DNA from: Pseudomonadota bacterium
GTDB taxonomy: Bacteria; Pseudomonadota; Gammaproteobacteria; Burkholderiales; Burkholderiaceae
Length of the DNA stretch: 15,635 nt
Assembly: GCA_023441105.1 (NCBI GenBank)
Contig: JAEZQX010000395.1
Coordinates: 1 to 15,635, forward strand
Direction: 5' to 3'
Both the position numbers and the translations under genes were made by a program. Below, in pieces: positions 13,336 to 15,635 of this stretch (positions are counted from its first letter, which is position 1; each line of letters starts with the position of its first letter). The notes below the pieces were generated by a model, which was not told where the DNA came from, made no database searches, and saw nothing but the letters and a program-made list of their open reading frames with translations.

Positions 13336-13905
13336 ATGTCTGATCCGCTCGCCGCCAGCTGGCGGCTGTTGCGCGCCCTCGGCACGCTCGAGCGCGCTGC
13401 CTGCGTGGTGCTGCTGGCCGGCATCGTGATCTCCATCACGGTGCAGATCGTCACCCGCTACCTGTTCGGGCAGCCGCTGGTCTGGGTGGAGGAAGCCGCC
13501 GGCTACTCGTTCATCTGGGTGGTATTCCTCGGCGCCGCCGCCGGCTTCAAGGAGCTGCGCCACATCCGCATCGACACCTTCGTGAGCCGGATGCGGCCCC
13601 GGCCGCAGAACCTGATCCGGGCAGCACTCTACGCCCTGTGCACGCTGCTGATGCTGATGGTCGCCTGGTATGCGTGGGAGATCATGGACGTCGAGGCGCG
13701 CAGCAGCACCATGGCGCTGCCGGTCGAGCTGCCGCGGCATCTGTTCTATTCCGTGCCGCTGTTCGCGAGCACCCTGTCGATCGCCCTCACCGGCGCCTGG
13801 CTGGTCGCCGCCTGCATCGCCCATGCCGTCGCCGGCCGTCCCATCGATGCCGAGCTCGACGTGATCGAGCGGCGCCGCCTCGACGAAGAACTGCTCAACC
13901 ACTGA
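13336..13905 (+). CDS. dctQ: TRAP transporter small membrane subunit DctQ
   Basis: 189-residue inner-membrane protein with four hydrophobic segments, near residues 20-38 (ACVVLLAGIVISITVQIV), 55-70 (YSFIWVVFLGAAAGF), 96-115 (ALYALCTLLMLMVAWYAWEI) and 136-160 (LFYSVPLFASTLSIALTGAWLV). Between the second and third lies the family motif FKELRHIRIDTF. The charged C-terminal tail (ERRRLDEELLNH) is cytoplasmic. The ATG directly abuts the dctP stop (TAGATG), so translation is coupled. It bridges the binding protein and DctM in the sodium- or proton-driven importer. Confidence 0.93.
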   Translation: MSDPLAASWRLLRALGTLERAACVVLLAGIVISITVQIVTRYLFGQPLVWVEEAAGYSFIWVVFLGAAAGFKELRHIRIDTFVSRMRPRPQNLIRAALYALCTLLMLMVAWYAWEIMDVEARSSTMALPVELPRHLFYSVPLFASTLSIALTGAWLVAACIAHAVAGRPIDAELDVIERRRLDEELLNH

Positions 13906-13956
13906 GCCGCGGCGATCCACCCGTCCACCGATGATGCACCTTCCGCCGGCCCGCCC

Positions 13957-15234
13957 ATGATCCTGCTGATGTTCGGCGTGATGTTCCTGCTGATCGCAGT
14001 GGAACTGCCGATCGCCTTCGCCCTCGTCGCCGCCGCGTTCTTCTACCTGCACACCGGCACCCAGATCCCGCCGTCGATCGTGGTGCAGCGCATGTCGACC
14101 GGCATCGACAGCTTTCCGCTGCTGGCGATCCCGCTGTTCGTGCTGGCCGGCAACCTGCTCAACTCCGGCGGCATCGCCCGGCGCCTGTTCGATTTCTCGA
14201 TCGCCTTGATCGGGCACATGCGCGGCGGTCTGGCCCAGGTCAACATCCTGGCAAGCCTGATCTTCTCCGGCATGTCGGGCGTGGCACAGGCCGACGCGGC
14301 CGGCCTCGGCACCGTCGAGATCAAGGCGATGAAGAGCGCCGGCTTCAATGCCTCGTTCGCCGCGGCCGTCAGCGCCTCGTCGGCGATCATCGGTCCGATC
14401 ATCCCGCCGTCGGTGATCATGGTGATCTACGGCGTGCTGGCCCAGGTGTCGGTCGGCGACCTGTTTCTGGCGGGCATCGTTCCCGGGGTCGTCATCGGCC
14501 TGCTGCTGATGCTCACCGTCTACATCCTGGTGGTGACCCGCACCGTGCATGCGCCGGTGCAGCCGCAGGCATCGGCGCTGGAATTGCGCCGGACCTTCTT
14601 CGCCGCCATCCCCCCGCTGATGGCGCCGATCATCCTCATGGGCGGCCTGCTGACCGGCGTGGCCACGCCCACCGAGCTGGGCGCGATCACCGTGGTCTAC
14701 GCGGTGATCCTCGGCTTCATCTATCGCGAGCTGACCTGGAAGATCCTGGTGCGGGCCATGTCCGAAACCGCCGTCGCGACCGGCGTGCTGGTGTTCATCA
14801 TGGCCGCCGCCGTGCCGATCGGCTGGGCGATCGCGGTCAACAACGTGCCGGCGCTGTTCGCCGGCTGGCTGCTGTCGATCACGCAGGAGCCGTGGGCGGC
14901 GCTGATGGTGATCAACATCATCCTGCTGATCGTCGGCTGCTTCATGGAGACGACCGCGATCCTGCTGATCGCCGTGCCGACGCTGCTGCCGCTGATCCTG
15001 CAGCTGGGCATCGATCCGGTGCAGTTCGGGCTGATCATGATCATCAACCTGCTCATCGGCGCGACCACCCCGCCGTTCGGCGTGCTGCTGTTCATCGTCC
15101 AGGACATCGCCCGGGTCAGCTTCGGCGAGATCGTGCGGGCGATGCTGCCGTTCTACGTCCCGCTGCTCCTCGCGCTGCTGCTGGTGACCTACTGGCCGTC
15201 GCTGTCGCTCTGGCTGCCGTCGATGATGAAGTAG
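13957..15234 (+). CDS. dctM: TRAP transporter large permease subunit DctM
   Basis: 425-residue polytopic inner-membrane protein, the ion-coupled transport channel of the TRAP system. The length is typical and there are about a dozen hydrophobic segments. Recognisable family stretches are PLLAIPLFVLAGNLLNSGG (about 54-72), SGMSGVAQADAAGLGTVEI, ASSAIIGPIIPPSVIMVIYG and GATTPPFGVLLF near the C-terminus. It is separated from dctQ by 51 nt and has no good Shine-Dalgarno sequence. A nine-codon ORF starting at 13931 ends in TGA overlapping this ATG and could couple translation. It completes a dctPQM set, so the transporter is likely functional. Confidence 0.95.
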   Translation: MILLMFGVMFLLIAVELPIAFALVAAAFFYLHTGTQIPPSIVVQRMSTGIDSFPLLAIPLFVLAGNLLNSGGIARRLFDFSIALIGHMRGGLAQVNILASLIFSGMSGVAQADAAGLGTVEIKAMKSAGFNASFAAAVSASSAIIGPIIPPSVIMVIYGVLAQVSVGDLFLAGIVPGVVIGLLLMLTVYILVVTRTVHAPVQPQASALELRRTFFAAIPPLMAPIILMGGLLTGVATPTELGAITVVYAVILGFIYRELTWKILVRAMSETAVATGVLVFIMAAAVPIGWAIAVNNVPALFAGWLLSITQEPWAALMVINIILLIVGCFMETTAILLIAVPTLLPLILQLGIDPVQFGLIMIINLLIGATTPPFGVLLFIVQDIARVSFGEIVRAMLPFYVPLLLALLLVTYWPSLSLWLPSMMK

Positions 15235-15240
15235 GCGATC

Positions 15241-15263
15241 GCCGGCCAGGGATCCCAGCCGGC
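15241..15263. terminator. Hairpin between convergent dctM and DUF1631-like genes
   Basis: GCCGGC pairs with GCCGGC over six base pairs, with a small mismatch and a short inner GG/CC stem around GAT. It sits just after the dctM stop, in the 46-nt convergent gap, and has no T-run. It is a weak or factor-dependent terminator candidate only. Confidence 0.35.
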
Positions 15264-15280
15264 AGTCCCACCGCCGAGGC

Positions 15281-15635
15281 TCAGCGGGCCTTCAACGATT
15301 CGATGGCGGCACCGGTCCGCGGAATCCGGCCGACCAGGCGGATGCGTCCTTCCGCCAGCAAGGCATTGAGCATCGGCCGGCGCACCGTCCAGTGATCGCG
15401 CGGGTAGCGCGAGAAGATGAAGACGCTGCGGCTCGGGCTCATCCAGCCGACCTTGAAGCGCTTGGCCTCGCCGGCGGTATCGGCGACCTCGACCTCGGAG
15501 CCATTGGTCAGGCCCAGTCGCGCCACCTCGTCGTCGAGTGGCATCGCCGGCGGGTCGTCGGCGACGGGCCTGGCGCCGGCATCGCGGGCGGACGCCGCGA
15601 CCGGCAGCGGCACCGATGGCGGCACCGGCTCCGGC
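15281..15635 (-). CDS. C-terminal part of a DUF1631-like protein (runs off window)
   Basis: About 117 residues are visible; the reading frame stays open to the window end, so the start lies outside. The visible part opens with a proline/alanine-rich linker (PEPVPPSVPLPVA), then a compact beta-rich domain. That domain has LGLTNGSEVEVADTAGEAKRF, KVGWMSPSRSVFIFSRYP and a closing ALLAEGRIRLVGRI. The pattern of a value-setting strand, a W-x-SP-x-R-x-x-F-x-F segment and a final L-x-x-G-R-x-R resembles the C-terminus of DUF1631 proteins, common in beta- and gammaproteobacteria with no firmly known role. Assignment is tentative. The GTG at 15625 is an internal valine codon rather than a start. Confidence 0.6.
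   Translation of the reverse strand, partial: PEPVPPSVPLPVAASARDAGARPVADDPPAMPLDDEVARLGLTNGSEVEVADTAGEAKRFKVGWMSPSRSVFIFSRYPRDHWTVRRPMLNALLAEGRIRLVGRIPRTGAAIESLKAR

Noticed and set aside
12235..14550. 771-codon minus-strand frame across the oxygenase end, dctP, dctQ and dctM
   Set aside because: Antisense shadow caused by codon bias. The composition is His/Asp/Gln/Arg-rich with no fold signature, while the plus strand holds three clear TRAP genes.

Overview
This window is high-GC and densely coded, with a strong third-position G/C bias that produces long antisense shadow ORFs. The gene families point to a metabolically versatile, probably betaproteobacterial genome (Burkholderiales or Rhodocyclales-like). 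The evidence for this is a stand-alone LivK-type binding protein, a Rieske aromatic-ring dioxygenase with a LysR regulator, a TRAP transporter and a DUF1631-like C-terminus. This placement is inferred from content, not from a marker gene. There are no rRNA, tRNA, CRISPR, insertion-sequence or phage features.

Layout from left to right. (1) 10-2249, plus strand: an AMP-forming acyl-CoA synthetase translationally coupled to a glutathione transferase that resembles LigE-type beta-aryl etherases. (2) 2277-5567, minus strand: ring-hydroxylating dioxygenase alpha and beta subunits, then a periplasmic branched-chain-amino-acid/aromatic-type ABC binding protein. A divergent LysR regulator follows (5722-6618), with a perfect inverted repeat just before its start. 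Regions 1 and 2 look like parts of an aromatic-compound catabolic locus: uptake, ring dihydroxylation, CoA activation and possibly ether cleavage. The dioxygenase ferredoxin and reductase and the ABC permease and ATPase genes are not in the window.

(3) 6673-10180, minus strand: four tightly packed genes behind one good sigma70-like promoter. In transcription order they are a MbcA/ParS/Xre-type antitoxin, a RES-domain toxin (4-nt overlap), an APH/choline-kinase-fold phosphotransferase (24-nt gap) and an enolase-family protein (4-nt overlap). The enolase keeps the metal ligands and the catalytic Lys/Glu pair. It has Ala in place of the His of the SHRSGETED motif and Asp in place of the Glu that matches yeast E168, so it is probably a paralog with a changed reaction. 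The kinase-enolase pair, and its placement behind a toxin-antitoxin module, is the most unusual part of the window.

(4) 10278-15234: a GntR-like LacI repressor diverges from a plus-strand operon of a phytanoyl-CoA-dioxygenase-family Fe(II)/2-oxoglutarate oxygenase and a complete TRAP transporter (dctP, dctQ, dctM). A LacI-type near-palindrome lies between the two starts. This looks like a self-contained, substrate-inducible uptake-and-oxidation unit with an unknown substrate. (5) 15281 to the window end, minus strand: the C-terminal part of a DUF1631-like protein.

The three convergent gene junctions (around 2250, 6620 and 15240) each hold a GC-rich hairpin without a T-tract.
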